A stretch of 64,000 bases of DNA from Gaiellales bacterium (GCA_012719395.1 JAAYAL010000008.1:1-64000), one strand, 5' to 3'; numbered from the stretch's first letter, positions 36,737-45,325 are shown. A program made the numbers and translations. The notes: generated from the letters alone by a model not told the origin.

Positions 36737-37534
36737 CTACCCCGGCTTCACAGCGCAGATGGCCGCGGAGAGCACGCAGTCCTCCAGCCTGGCCTCCGGC
36801 TGCCACTCCTTGATGAAGGTGCGGCTCTCCTCGCTGGGCCGGATGCTGATGTCGGTGAAGCCGGCCCGGGACAGCATGGAGGTGAGGTTGTCGATATCGG
36901 TGGCCCCGGAGATGCAGGCAGAGAGCAGGCGCATGTCCTCCCGCCAGGCTTCGGGGATGGCGGCAATGGCCACCACGTCACTCACGGCCAGTCGCCCTCC
37001 CGGCTTGAGCACCCGAAAGGCGTCGGTGAACACCGCCGGCTTGTCCGGCGACAGATTGATGACGCAGTTGGAGATGATGACGTCCGCCGTGGCGTCGGCC
37101 ACCGGCAGGTGCTCGATCTCCCCCAGCCGGAACTCTACGTTGCCCAGGTTGGCCTCGCGGGCGTTCTCACGCGCCTTGGCCACCATCTCCGGCGTCATGT
37201 CCACGCCTATCACCCGCCCCGAGGGCCCCACGCGGTGGGCGGCCAGGAAGCAGTCGAAACCGGCCCCGCTCCCCAGATCCACCACCACCTCCCCGGGCTG
37301 GAGGGCGGCGATGGCCTGAGGGTTGCCGCACCCCAGCCCCAGATTGGCGCCCTCGGGCGCCAGGGCCAGCTCCTCGGCCGTGTAGCCGACCTGCCGAGAG
37401 ATCTCGTCGAAGCCGGCCGCCTGCCCCCCGCAGCAGGACGACCCACCGCAGCACGAAGACCCCTGCATCGCGAACCCCGCGTAACGCGCGCGCACAGCGT
37501 CGCGCACGGCATCGTGGTCCTTGCTTTCAGACAT
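36737..37534 (-). CDS. arsM: Arsenite methyltransferase ArsM
   Basis: This 265-residue SAM-dependent enzyme methylates arsenite. The N-terminal region has a CCGGSSCCGG double Cys motif (residues 28-37) that can bind As(III), and two conserved Cys follow in the core (SNCVINLSPDK and LSACISGATD). The SAM-binding motif is VVVDLGSGAGFDCFLAAHRVG, with the associated GVDMTPEMVAKAREN. ATG 37534 follows AGGAGGAAGG and overlaps the arsR stop by eight bases, so the two are one operon under ArsR. The Cys ligands needed for activity (two core Cys plus N-terminal Cys) are all present. Confidence 0.93.
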   Translation of the reverse strand: MSESKDHDAVRDAVRARYAGFAMQGSSCCGGSSCCGGQAAGFDEISRQVGYTAEELALAPEGANLGLGCGNPQAIAALQPGEVVVDLGSGAGFDCFLAAHRVGPSGRVIGVDMTPEMVAKARENAREANLGNVEFRLGEIEHLPVADATADVIISNCVINLSPDKPAVFTDAFRVLKPGGRLAVSDVVAIAAIPEAWREDMRLLSACISGATDIDNLTSMLSRAGFTDISIRPSEESRTFIKEWQPEARLEDCVLSAAICAVKPG

Positions 37535-38081
37535 CGTCCTTCCTCCTAATGTCCCCTCTCGCCTTCAGTTCCGGCGAGGTCTCCCGACCGAACACGCCGC
37601 GCGCCTCACCATCATCCTCCCGAGCCACCCCAGTACGGCATCGCTGCCCTCGGGCGACAGAGCACAGATCGAGGGAGAGAACCCCCTCCAGCAGGGCTCT
37701 GTCCCGCTCGATGGTGGCGTCATCCTCCAGAGCCTCCTGCAACCACTGCTGGAGAGGCCGGCTGAACTCCCCGGTGGGCCCCTCAGGCAGGCGGTAGTAG
37801 GCCCAGCGGCCCTCCTTGCGCATCTCCACCAATCCGGCCGCGCTCAGGAGCGAGAGGTGCTTGGATACGGTGGAAGGGGCCAGCGCCAGCACCTCCACGA
37901 TCTGGCACACGCACAGCTCGCCCCTGTCCAGCAGCTGCAGGATGCGCACCCGCTGCGTGTCGGCCAGGGCCTTGGTCACTCGAATGGTCGATGCCAGCCC
38001 GCGACCGGCCGCGTTCCACCGGCTCCATTCCCCGGGCTCAGACCCGGCGACACATTCGCAGGCGCGTTTATGATTCGTCAT
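37527..38081 (-). CDS. arsR: ArsR-family arsenic-responsive repressor
   Basis: This 184-residue winged-helix repressor has the ArsR core: TKALADTQRVRILQLLDRGE, then LCVCQIVEVLALAPSTVSKH in the recognition region. The CVC pair at the start of that helix is the As(III)-binding motif of classical ArsR. A C-terminal tail with several further Cys (CSVARGQRC) is longer than usual. The ATG at 38081 is chosen because it sits in a palindrome that looks like the operator, and the frame upstream is Arg-rich without homology. It is the first gene of the operon with arsM. Confidence 0.9.
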   Translation of the reverse strand: MTNHKRACECVAGSEPGEWSRWNAAGRGLASTIRVTKALADTQRVRILQLLDRGELCVCQIVEVLALAPSTVSKHLSLLSAAGLVEMRKEGRWAYYRLPEGPTGEFSRPLQQWLQEALEDDATIERDRALLEGVLSLDLCSVARGQRCRTGVAREDDGEARGVFGRETSPELKARGDIRRKDDV

Positions 38082-38094
38082 ATGGCGAAATATA
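38069..38094 (-). promoter_or_regulatory. ArsR operator/promoter overlapping the arsR start codon
   Basis: A 26-base imperfect palindrome, TATATTTCGC-CATATG-ACGAATCATA on the minus strand, is centred on the arsR ATG. Its TATATT can serve as the -10, which would give a leaderless or nearly leaderless transcript. The AT-rich inverted repeat with a CATATG centre fits an ArsR-family autoregulatory operator. Confidence 0.55.
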
Positions 38095-38234
38095 GAAGCA
38101 CAACCGCCCAAGGTCAAGCGAAGACTGTCGCGTGGGACACAACGCCAGGGCGGAGGCCGGCGGTGTCCATGCACACTCTCCCCGGGTCGCCCTCGCCCTC
38201 GGCAGTACGACCCGGGGAGCGCTTGGCCCCGCGG

Positions 38235-39962
38235 CTACCGCTGGGCCACGTAGTCTCGCACTGCGGTGATCTCGAATCCGTACTTCCCGGCCAGCTGCTT
38301 CAGCGTGACGCCGTCCGCCTCGTCGGGGGAGATGCCAAATGCCGCCAGGAAGGCGTCGAAATCCCGCACCTTGGCCCTGATCTCACCCAGCGTGGTCGTG
38401 CCCTTGATGTCCGGCGTGGTCTCCGAGGTGCTGCCCGTCCCGCCGCCGGTGCCCGTACCGCCCCCGGTGCCGAGGGCCTTGGTCGTGCTGGTGGCGGGCC
38501 CCACGCTGGTAGTGGTGGTGGCCGGGGTGGGCGAGGTGGTGCCGCCATCACCCGGCTGTCCGCCTCCACCGGCCTCCCCGGGCCACAACCCGGTCAGGAG
38601 GTAGGCGATGGACCCGGGCACGCCCGCCTTCATGTGCTCACGCGCGAGCGCCGTGGCGGGCAGGCCATTGAGCCGGGCTACCTCGGCCACGCGTTCCGCG
38701 GGGATCCCGGCCTGCTCCCCCATAGCCAGGAGGGATTGGTCGATGTAACGGATGGCCTCCCGGATGGTCTCCGGCGACACGATCTCCGCTCCGGCGATGC
38801 CCATGTCCGTCTGCACGTCCTTGAGCTTGGTCGATGCCGCCACCGACTGGGGGATGACGAAGCCGTTGTGCAGCTCCTGGGCACTGACGTTGTAGTTGTC
38901 GACGACATCGGAGACCGTGCTCGAGCCCCGGATATCCTCCACCACGCCGAAGGTCCGCGCAGCGGTGATGCCGAAGTTGCCCGAGGTCATGGCCTCCACG
39001 ATGGGGATGACGAAGGCGGCCAGCGCCACCGACCAGAGCACCGGTGTGGCCATCGCCCGCCCACTCTTGCCACCGGCCGGTCTGTCAAACCAGGTGCGCA
39101 CCTTGAGCGTGCTGCCCGTCTTCTTGCTGACCGGGCAGGAGTCAACGCACTTCAGGCAGCGGGTGCACTCCACGTCCCGCACCACGTTCACCTTGCTGAC
39201 CCGAATCTTCACAGGGCAGGCGCGGTCGCAGCGGCCACAGTCGATGCAGGTGGAAGCTTCCCGCTTGATGTTGAGGAAGGAGAAGGAGTTGAACAGCCCG
39301 TTCAGGGCACCCAGCGGACAGGCGAAACGACAGAAAGGCCGCGGGATGAAGAGCGCCGCCAGCACCGTGGCCGCCAGCACCGCGTAGCCGCTCCAGGCGA
39401 TCTCATCCGTCCAAATGTTGAAGGGGTTGTAGTAGGGGTCCCAGTCCTGGAAGACAATCTTGCCGGAACGGGCGGTCTGGATGAGGAGCCAGGCCAGGAT
39501 GACGAACTTGGCGTAACGGAGCACGGACTCCAGCTTGTGCGGGAGCTTGTCGTAAGCGGAGGCCCACAGCCTGCGCCCCACAGCGTTCAGCCCGTCCTGC
39601 ATGGTGCCCAGCGGGCAGATCCACCCACAGAAGGATTTCCCGGTGAGAACCAGGCCGATGGCCAGAGCCAGCAGCATGATAAAGACCGCCGAGTGCACCT
39701 TGTTGACGCAGTTGCCGGTGCTGAAGTAGGTGTAGAGGTTGGCAACGCCGCCGAAGGGACAGATGGTGTGGAGATTGGCCGCCCACGACCAGGTCAGCGT
39801 GTGCGCGATGCCGATGAGAAGCACGTAGGCCACTATCAGCCGGCGCACGGCGTCACGAAAGATCTGCGTCCGCGTGCGCCGCGGAGGCAGCTTCCCGCGG
39901 CGCCCACCTACCGACGTCTCGAATCGCTCCCCGGCGGTTGCCGGACTACTGCTCTTCTCCAT
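38235..39962 (-). CDS. NapH-like 4Fe-4S membrane protein with C-terminal repeat modules
   Basis: This 575-residue protein has five to six membrane helices and cytoplasmic Fe-S centres. Cys motifs are CGWICPLG (112-119) and CRFACPLGA (211-219), the NapH/NosR/RdxA signature, then two ferredoxin clusters CIDCGRCDRACP (239-250) and CTRCLKCVDSCP (267-278). A further helix near 305-325 leads to an outside tail. The tail holds two similar modules beginning DIRGSSTV (343) and DIKGTTTL (518), separated by a Thr/Gly-rich linker. It is probably a quinol- or ferredoxin-linked electron-transfer subunit. The start at 39962 has a weak site and lies five bases after the DUF2202 gene. The partner enzyme is unknown. 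Confidence 0.85.
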   Translation of the reverse strand: MEKSSSPATAGERFETSVGGRRGKLPPRRTRTQIFRDAVRRLIVAYVLLIGIAHTLTWSWAANLHTICPFGGVANLYTYFSTGNCVNKVHSAVFIMLLALAIGLVLTGKSFCGWICPLGTMQDGLNAVGRRLWASAYDKLPHKLESVLRYAKFVILAWLLIQTARSGKIVFQDWDPYYNPFNIWTDEIAWSGYAVLAATVLAALFIPRPFCRFACPLGALNGLFNSFSFLNIKREASTCIDCGRCDRACPVKIRVSKVNVVRDVECTRCLKCVDSCPVSKKTGSTLKVRTWFDRPAGGKSGRAMATPVLWSVALAAFVIPIVEAMTSGNFGITAARTFGVVEDIRGSSTVSDVVDNYNVSAQELHNGFVIPQSVAASTKLKDVQTDMGIAGAEIVSPETIREAIRYIDQSLLAMGEQAGIPAERVAEVARLNGLPATALAREHMKAGVPGSIAYLLTGLWPGEAGGGGQPGDGGTTSPTPATTTTSVGPATSTTKALGTGGGTGTGGGTGSTSETTPDIKGTTTLGEIRAKVRDFDAFLAAFGISPDEADGVTLKQLAGKYGFEITAVRDYVAQR

Positions 39963-39967
39963 CACGG

Positions 39968-40426
39968 CTACCGGCTGAACGCGCGCAAGTGATTCTGCGA
40001 GCCGCGCAGGAGGTTGGAGTAGACCTGATCGATATCGGCATTGTCCGACCGGGCTATGGCCTGCTCCAGATCCTCGATGTCCGCCTCTTCGATCAGCCGC
40101 CCCACGTCCCTGGCCGCCCATAGGGATCCACTCCCTTGCCCCACCAGGTCATCGTAGAGCTTCTGGAGCTCGGCATCGTGGAAGACGCCGTTCTCCTCGC
40201 TGAAACCGGGATCCGGCACGGCATACGCATCCAGCAGCGTCTCCACGGCGTCCATGTGGCGCTGTTCCGAGGCCGCGATATTCGCGAAGATCCTGGCACC
40301 CCACAGGTGGTAGAAGCTCAGGTAGACGTCGCGGGCCATCTTCTCCTCTTCGTACATGAAGAGGAGTCTGGCCTTCTCCTCAACGCTGAGCTCGCCCTGG
40401 AACAGGGCCTGCAGGTGACCCTCCAC
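39968..40426 (-). CDS. DUF2202 ferritin-like protein, mature domain (signal peptide out of frame)
   Basis: This 152-residue alpha-helical domain matches DUF2202, a secreted ferritin-like family. Family blocks are LLFMYEEEKMARDVYLSFYH, IFANIAASEQRHMDAVETLL and VYSNLLRGSQNHLRAF, with Glu/His residues at metal-binding positions (EEEK, EQRHMD). The open frame starts at GTG 40426 without a signal. A signal peptide with a proper ribosome binding site lies just upstream in a different frame (40427-40571), and a single-base indel near 40430-40470 would join them. The gene is five bases upstream of the NapH-like protein and may be its operon partner. Function is unknown. Confidence 0.75.
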   Translation of the reverse strand: MEGHLQALFQGELSVEEKARLLFMYEEEKMARDVYLSFYHLWGARIFANIAASEQRHMDAVETLLDAYAVPDPGFSEENGVFHDAELQKLYDDLVGQGSGSLWAARDVGRLIEEADIEDLEQAIARSDNADIDQVYSNLLRGSQNHLRAFSR

Positions 40427-40571
40427 TCTTGCGCCGACCGAGGCGGCGCCATCCCCTCCGCCACCACCGGCCGCCGCGTCCGTTGCCGGCTGCGAGCGCA
40501 GTGCCCGCCATCACCAACGTCAGACCGACGGCGACCACCGTCACCACCCACTTCTTGCTCAACCTCCTCAT
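40427..40571 (-). other. Signal-peptide segment belonging to the DUF2202 gene but shifted one base
   Basis: ATG 40571, six bases after GAGGAGG, encodes MRRLSKKWVVTVVAVGLTLV ending in a signal-peptidase site MAGTALAAG. A Gly/Arg-rich stretch typical of DUF2202 mature N-termini follows. Its frame then leaves the DUF2202 frame by one base within a GC-rich run. It is best read as the 5' part of that gene. Confidence 0.7.
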
Positions 40572-40743
40572 CACACGCCTCCTCGGCCGCCGGGTTTCCC
40601 TTGCCTCCGTTTCAGCCTAGGGCCCAAATGTGAGGAAAATGCGAACAATTATCGCGTATCCATGCAATGAACCGGCCATAGTGGTGGAAGCGGAGAGAGA
40701 TGCCGGCCAGGGCCGGAGCAACCCGGCCCGCAGGAGTCAGCGG

Positions 40744-41334
40744 TCAGGAGAAGCGGAGACCGTGCCCGTGGAGTTGTGCGGCCCCTAGGAGAGCCACCGT
40801 TTCGCCTACTCCCTTCACCACCCGCAGCCGCCCTCCACCCAGCGGCTCCGCCATGCCTTCCCGCCCCTCCCGATTCCACGGCCGGTCCAGGAGCACTCCC
40901 ACGCCGTTGCCGCGCACCACGAAGTCGCACACATTGGGAAGGTGATCATCCACCAGCACGTCTATGGCCTGCGCGGGCTTGTCTGCGTTCTCACAGCGGA
41001 TGAATTCGTCGAAGGCAAGCTGGTTGCCCTCCAGCCAGGCCAGAGTGGCCTGCACAGCGCCCTCCGGCCGCGCCGTCACGATAGACACTCGGCCGAGCTC
41101 CCGCAGCCCGGCCAGCCCCTGGGCCACTCCCTCATACACCGGCAGGGCGGTCACCCACTCCGGGTCCTCCATGGCCTCCATGATCTCGAGCAGCATATCG
41201 GACTCACCCACGGCATAGCGCCAGGCAGAGAGGTCCTCGTAGTTGAGCCGTAGGCCGTACTTCGCCTCAATGCGGGGCAAGATGCCCCGCACATGGTCCG
41301 CGAGCACCCCATCAATGTCGACACCAATTCGCAC
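40744..41334 (-). CDS. HAD-superfamily 5' nucleotidase-like phosphatase (NT5C type)
   Basis: This 196-residue protein starts RIGVDIDGVLADHV, the catalytic DxD motif of HAD phosphohydrolases, with the nucleophile Asp. Motif II is SIVTARPEG, and a later acidic pair DVLVDDHLPN holds motif IV. It matches deoxynucleotidases of type C (NT5C) and the YorS-like group, so dephosphorylation of nucleotides is likely. GTG 41334 is chosen over an upstream TTG because AAAGGAGG lies eight bases before it. It is 23 bases downstream of the FAD oxidoreductase gene. Confidence 0.82.
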   Translation of the reverse strand: MRIGVDIDGVLADHVRGILPRIEAKYGLRLNYEDLSAWRYAVGESDMLLEIMEAMEDPEWVTALPVYEGVAQGLAGLRELGRVSIVTARPEGAVQATLAWLEGNQLAFDEFIRCENADKPAQAIDVLVDDHLPNVCDFVVRGNGVGVLLDRPWNREGREGMAEPLGGGRLRVVKGVGETVALLGAAQLHGHGLRFS

Positions 41335-41357
41335 CTGGGGGGCCTCCTTTCGCACCC

Positions 41358-43001
41358 TCAACGGATCAGCACGTGGCCCTGGGCCAGCAACTCCTCGCTC
41401 AGCATATGGTACTCGACCTCACCGAGGGCTGATCCCTCAGCCAGGGCCAAGGCGATGAGGGCGCCGCAAGCGGCGCCGGCATTGGCCCGCACCGGTTCCA
41501 TACGCAGGGCGGAGTTGTAGGCCTTCCAGTCCACCGAATAAGCGGAGGAGACCAGCAGGTAGGGGTGATCCACCGGCTGCACCGCCCGCAGAGGCAGCAT
41601 GACCATGGCGGCGGTATCCGGCTGCTGGGCTCCGTTGATGGTGTCGTGGCGATCAAAGGCCGCATACTTGCCACAGGAGATGGGGTCCTCCTGGTTGGAC
41701 TCCAATTGCGCCAAGCCGAACACGTTCTCGGACAGCACCATGATCTCGCCCCGTACGTAGGGCCACGTGGGCAGCCGCGCCACGCCGATCTGCGGGAATG
41801 CGTCCTGAATGGCGGCCACCTGGGTCAGCGCCCGCTGCTGCAGTCGCGCCAAGATGAGGGGACGATTCTCAGGCTCCATGTACCACGAGTAAGAGAGGTC
41901 GGGGTCGGGGCAATCGCTCCAGGCCTCGTTCAACTCCCTCTTGTCACCGGGAAGCACGTGGCGCATTGACCAGCTCCCCTCGAAGGTACTGGCGATGTTT
42001 CGCGGCACCTTGGCGGGGAGGGCCGGCTCCGGGGCAGGGTCTCGCCACAGCTCGTGGCTCTCCACGGCCTCAGCAATGCCCTCCGCGGCTACCTTCAACG
42101 TCACCAGGAGAGTGAGGGATTGCGGCGAGGTGGTATATAGATTGGTGCGGGTGGGTGGCACCGCCTGCCGGCCCCGCAGGTCATTCTGGCGCAGGGGGCT
42201 GCGACCGATGGTATACGTGCAGCCCAAGGCCCGAGCCAGGTCCGCCTCCACGGAGGCATCGATGAAGTAGGTGGTCTCCAGGCGCAGACGGCTCCCGGCC
42301 TCGTCCTGCACGATGACGTAGCGGTCGCCCTCGGCATCGGAGGCGCCGCGCAGCACGCCCCACAGCCTGAGCATCTCCACTCTGCCCCGGGCCCCCTCCG
42401 GCACCTGCTCGTCAGTGAAGGCCAGTCTCTCCAACACCGCCTGGGCCACCTCCGGCTCGTACACCATACGGCCGTTGCGCTCCAGGGGCCACACACCCAG
42501 TGCCTCATAGTGCTCGAGCATCGTCTGGCGAAACTCGCGGTAGAAGCCACCCAGCGTCCCCGGCTCGTAGTCGTCCTCCAGGCAAAGCCCCTGAGCCAAC
42601 GGGGACTCCAGAGCCGCCGTGTTGCTGACGAGGACTACGCGCACCGGGCCGGTCAGCCTCTCAGCGGCCAGCCTCAGCCCTCGCAACGCCCCCAGCCCGG
42701 AGCTGGTGGCGCCGTACACCACCACGTCCACGCGCTCCACCGCGTCCCACTCCGCACTGATCCCATCGTTCGGCGAAACGGAGATGGTGGAGGTGGCCAC
42801 ACTACCGAGCTGCGTTGGGCCGGGATTGCCGCGCCCCGCGCCCTGGGCCAGACCCAGCCACAGCAGAGAGCAGGCGACCAGCACAACCGCCGTGACGGCC
42901 GTGATCTGCCATCGGCCGGGCAGCGACCGTCGCAGCAGCGAAGCCCCGCCCGAAGCCCGCCGAACCTCCCCATCCCGCGATGGCTCTTGAACGCTACGCA
43001 T
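41358..43001 (-). CDS. Membrane-anchored/secreted FAD-dependent oxidoreductase
   Basis: This 547-residue protein has an N-terminal membrane helix (about 32-55) and then a Rossmann-type FAD domain starting VDVVVYGATSSGLGALRGL. Conserved C-terminal blocks are YVRGEIMVLSENVFGLAQ and PDTAAMVMLPLRAVQPVDHP, followed by SAYSVDWKAYNSALRMEPVR. It belongs to the FAD_oxidored group (PF12831), whose members act outside the cytoplasm on unknown substrates. ATG 43001 is chosen because GAGG lies seven bases upstream. It precedes the HAD phosphatase gene. The substrate cannot be inferred. Confidence 0.8.
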   Translation of the reverse strand: MRSVQEPSRDGEVRRASGGASLLRRSLPGRWQITAVTAVVLVACSLLWLGLAQGAGRGNPGPTQLGSVATSTISVSPNDGISAEWDAVERVDVVVYGATSSGLGALRGLRLAAERLTGPVRVVLVSNTAALESPLAQGLCLEDDYEPGTLGGFYREFRQTMLEHYEALGVWPLERNGRMVYEPEVAQAVLERLAFTDEQVPEGARGRVEMLRLWGVLRGASDAEGDRYVIVQDEAGSRLRLETTYFIDASVEADLARALGCTYTIGRSPLRQNDLRGRQAVPPTRTNLYTTSPQSLTLLVTLKVAAEGIAEAVESHELWRDPAPEPALPAKVPRNIASTFEGSWSMRHVLPGDKRELNEAWSDCPDPDLSYSWYMEPENRPLILARLQQRALTQVAAIQDAFPQIGVARLPTWPYVRGEIMVLSENVFGLAQLESNQEDPISCGKYAAFDRHDTINGAQQPDTAAMVMLPLRAVQPVDHPYLLVSSAYSVDWKAYNSALRMEPVRANAGAACGALIALALAEGSALGEVEYHMLSEELLAQGHVLIR

Positions 43002-43086
43002 GGACACACCTCGTTGCCGCTGAAATGAGCCTCACGCCCTATACGGGGGGAGTCTCACCCCCTACCTGGGTGCGGCGCAGTATAGC

Positions 43087-43278
43087 TTACGTAAGCGAAC
43101 CACGCGGCCGACAGGCACAGCGGCGACAGTCGCCGTCACACCCAAGCGGCAGCGGTTCTCGGCACCGAGGGCACAGCAGCACCGGCGTGCTCACCACCAA
43201 GCCACAGCGCGGGCAGGTCCACTCTGCCGGGCAACACCTCCCGTCCTTCGGGGGCCGGCCTTCGCCCACCGTGCCCAT
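43087..43278 (-). CDS. Small Cys-rich zinc-ribbon protein translationally coupled to feoB
   Basis: This 63-residue protein begins at the ATG that overlaps the feoB TGA (TGATG at 43280-43276). It contains TCPRCGLVVSTPVLLCPRC, a zinc ribbon of the double CPxC type, and a further Cys cluster CDGDCRRCAC at the end, giving nine cysteines in all. It does not look like FeoC, which is a winged helix. It may be an iron- or zinc-binding accessory of the Fe(II) transporter, or an unrelated passenger. The strong coupling to feoB is the main evidence for expression. Confidence 0.6.
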   Translation of the reverse strand: MGTVGEGRPPKDGRCCPAEWTCPRCGLVVSTPVLLCPRCREPLPLGCDGDCRRCACRPRGSLT

Positions 43279-45296
43279 CACCATCCCGCCAGACGCGCCA
43301 CCTGCGCCACCACACCCCCCACCAGGAAGGCCAAGCCCACGCTCCCCACCCACACCAGGGCGGTGAAGGTACGGCCCCTCTCTTTGAGGATGACCAGCAC
43401 CGACGCCAGGCAGGGGACGAATAGCGTCACCGTGACCATGGCCACCAGCACGCTGCTGCCGGACAGTGCCAGGTCATATAGCCTTACCGCCGCGAACTCC
43501 CGGCGAACCATGCCCAGCATGAAGGCTTCCGCCGACTCGGGCGGCAGCCGCAGCCAGCCCGTCACCAGCGGTGCCAACGCGCGCTGGATGGCAGCCAGTC
43601 CCCCGCTCACGTCCAGGATGCTGAGGACCGCCGAGCCAGCCAGGAAATACACCGCTGCTTCTTTGAGGAACGACCAAGTCTTACGAAAGGTTTTGTTGAA
43701 CACGTTGCCGGGACGGGGCAAACGCAACGGCGGAAGGTCCAAGAGCAGGTCGCTGGCCCGGCCAGGTGAGAACCGGTCCAGCAGCCGCCCGATGCCCCCC
43801 AACAGCACTATCATGATGGCCAGGTAGGCTGCAGTCACCCAGGCGCCCCCCTGGCCGGCCAGCACGGCCGCAATGATGCCCAGTTGAGCCGAGCAGGGGA
43901 TGGTGAGCGCCATGAGCGCCGTGGCGATCTTGCGCTCCCGTTCCGACCCCAGCATGCGCGTGCTCATAGCGGCCATGGTCACGCAGCCCAGGCCCAGGAT
44001 CATGGGGATCACCGCCAGCCCATTCAGCCCTATGCTTCCCATCAGGCGGTCAGTCAGCGCAGCGAGGCGTGGGAGATAGCCGCAATCCTCCAGCAGGGCC
44101 ATGAGGAAGTAGAAGCCCAGCACCAGCGGCAACAACAGTCCCAGCAGGTAGGTGATGGTCAGGGTGATCACGCCGTATGACCCGGCGAAGAGCTGGAAGA
44201 TGGTGCCGGAATCACCGGCCACGGAGGCCACCAGTCGGCGCAGGAAGGGCTCCACGTACCCCCCCATGACCGTGCCCTCCGTGAACCCCACCAGTGTCTG
44301 CGCCACCAACACGCCCAGGAAGAAGTAGATACAGGCCAGGACGAGCAGCAGGATGGGGAAGCCGGTGAGCGGCCTCATGAGAACGCCGCCCAAGCGAGAA
44401 CGGAAGGCCCCCGCCCCGGTCCCCTGCCGGATCACGCGGGCGGCCAGCCGGTTGACCCGCACACGTCGTGCCCGATAGAGCTCGTCGCGAGCGCCACCGG
44501 GTTCCAAGCCGTATTCCGCCGCCACTTCCTGGTCACCTTCCAGGACCAGCAACGCGTCCCCACGGCGGGCCACGCGCGTCTCCCAACGTGCCAAGCGCGG
44601 CTCCAGGTCCGGATTCGGCCGCCCAGGGCGCGCCCGGCGCAGCGCTTCCCTGACCTCCCCGAAACCCGCCCGCTTCACGGCCACCGTGGAAATGACCTCC
44701 ACCCCCAATTCCTCGACCAGAGCCTTGGCGTCCACCTTGACCCCGCGCCGGTCCGCCTCATCCATGAGGTTGAGCGCCACCACCATAGGCAGTCCCATAT
44801 CGCACAGTTGTTGGGTGAGGAAGAGATCGCGCTCCAGGTTGGAGGCATCCACCACGTTGAGAACCACGTCCGCCCGCCGGATGACCTCCCGCGCCACTCG
44901 CTCCTCGGCGGTGAAGGCCGAGACGCCATAGATGCCCGGCGTATCAACCACCGTCACGTCGCCGGCCGTCCCCCGTGCGATCTCGATGGTGGTGCCCGGG
45001 TAGTTGGACACGTCCACGTACTGCCCGGTGAAGGCGTTGAAGAAGAGCGACTTGCCCACGTTGGGATTGCCCACCAGGACCACGATAGGCTTTCCCTGGG
45101 ACGGAGACGTGGATGCCTCATCAGCCGCCACTGCAGAGGCCCCGGAGTGCGGCTGCAGGCCATCAGACTGGAGAGGCCGCGGGGCACCGGCCGGCCTCTC
45201 CAGTGCGCCGGGGGGGCTACTGACGCCCGCTGTCACATGCGGCAGGACGTCACCAACGCTGTTACCCTCCTTGCGCTGATCAGAAACCTCGCTCAC
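43278..45296 (-). CDS. feoB: Ferrous iron transport protein B FeoB
   Basis: This 672-residue GTP-driven Fe(II) importer has an N-terminal G domain with P-loop GNPNVGKSLFFNAF, G3 VDTPGIYGV and G4 NLMDEADRRG. A helical linker domain and about ten membrane segments follow, including two Gate motifs (GYLPRLAALTDRLMGSIGLN and IPMILGLGCVTMAAMSTRML). The N-terminus carries a roughly 68-residue Ser/Pro-rich extension before the G domain, longer than usual. The GTG start at 45296 follows GGAGAGGG; the 19-base segment containing this site is duplicated upstream. It lies 127 bases downstream of feoA and overlaps a small Cys-rich gene. Confidence 0.95.
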   Translation of the reverse strand: MSEVSDQRKEGNSVGDVLPHVTAGVSSPPGALERPAGAPRPLQSDGLQPHSGASAVAADEASTSPSQGKPIVVLVGNPNVGKSLFFNAFTGQYVDVSNYPGTTIEIARGTAGDVTVVDTPGIYGVSAFTAEERVAREVIRRADVVLNVVDASNLERDLFLTQQLCDMGLPMVVALNLMDEADRRGVKVDAKALVEELGVEVISTVAVKRAGFGEVREALRRARPGRPNPDLEPRLARWETRVARRGDALLVLEGDQEVAAEYGLEPGGARDELYRARRVRVNRLAARVIRQGTGAGAFRSRLGGVLMRPLTGFPILLLVLACIYFFLGVLVAQTLVGFTEGTVMGGYVEPFLRRLVASVAGDSGTIFQLFAGSYGVITLTITYLLGLLLPLVLGFYFLMALLEDCGYLPRLAALTDRLMGSIGLNGLAVIPMILGLGCVTMAAMSTRMLGSERERKIATALMALTIPCSAQLGIIAAVLAGQGGAWVTAAYLAIMIVLLGGIGRLLDRFSPGRASDLLLDLPPLRLPRPGNVFNKTFRKTWSFLKEAAVYFLAGSAVLSILDVSGGLAAIQRALAPLVTGWLRLPPESAEAFMLGMVRREFAAVRLYDLALSGSSVLVAMVTVTLFVPCLASVLVILKERGRTFTALVWVGSVGLAFLVGGVVAQVARLAGW

Positions 45297-45325
45297 ACCC
45301 TCTCCGCTCGCTCACACCCTCTCCG
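45288..45325 (-). repeat. Tandem 19-bp duplication of the feoB ribosome binding site and start codon
   Basis: On the minus strand CGGAGAGGGTGTGAGCGAG occurs twice without a gap (45325-45307 and 45306-45288). Each copy contains the GGAGAGG site and a GTG. Nineteen is not a multiple of three, so the upstream GTG opens an 11-codon frame that ends in a TGA just inside feoB. It may act as a decoy or coupling element. Confidence 0.85.
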
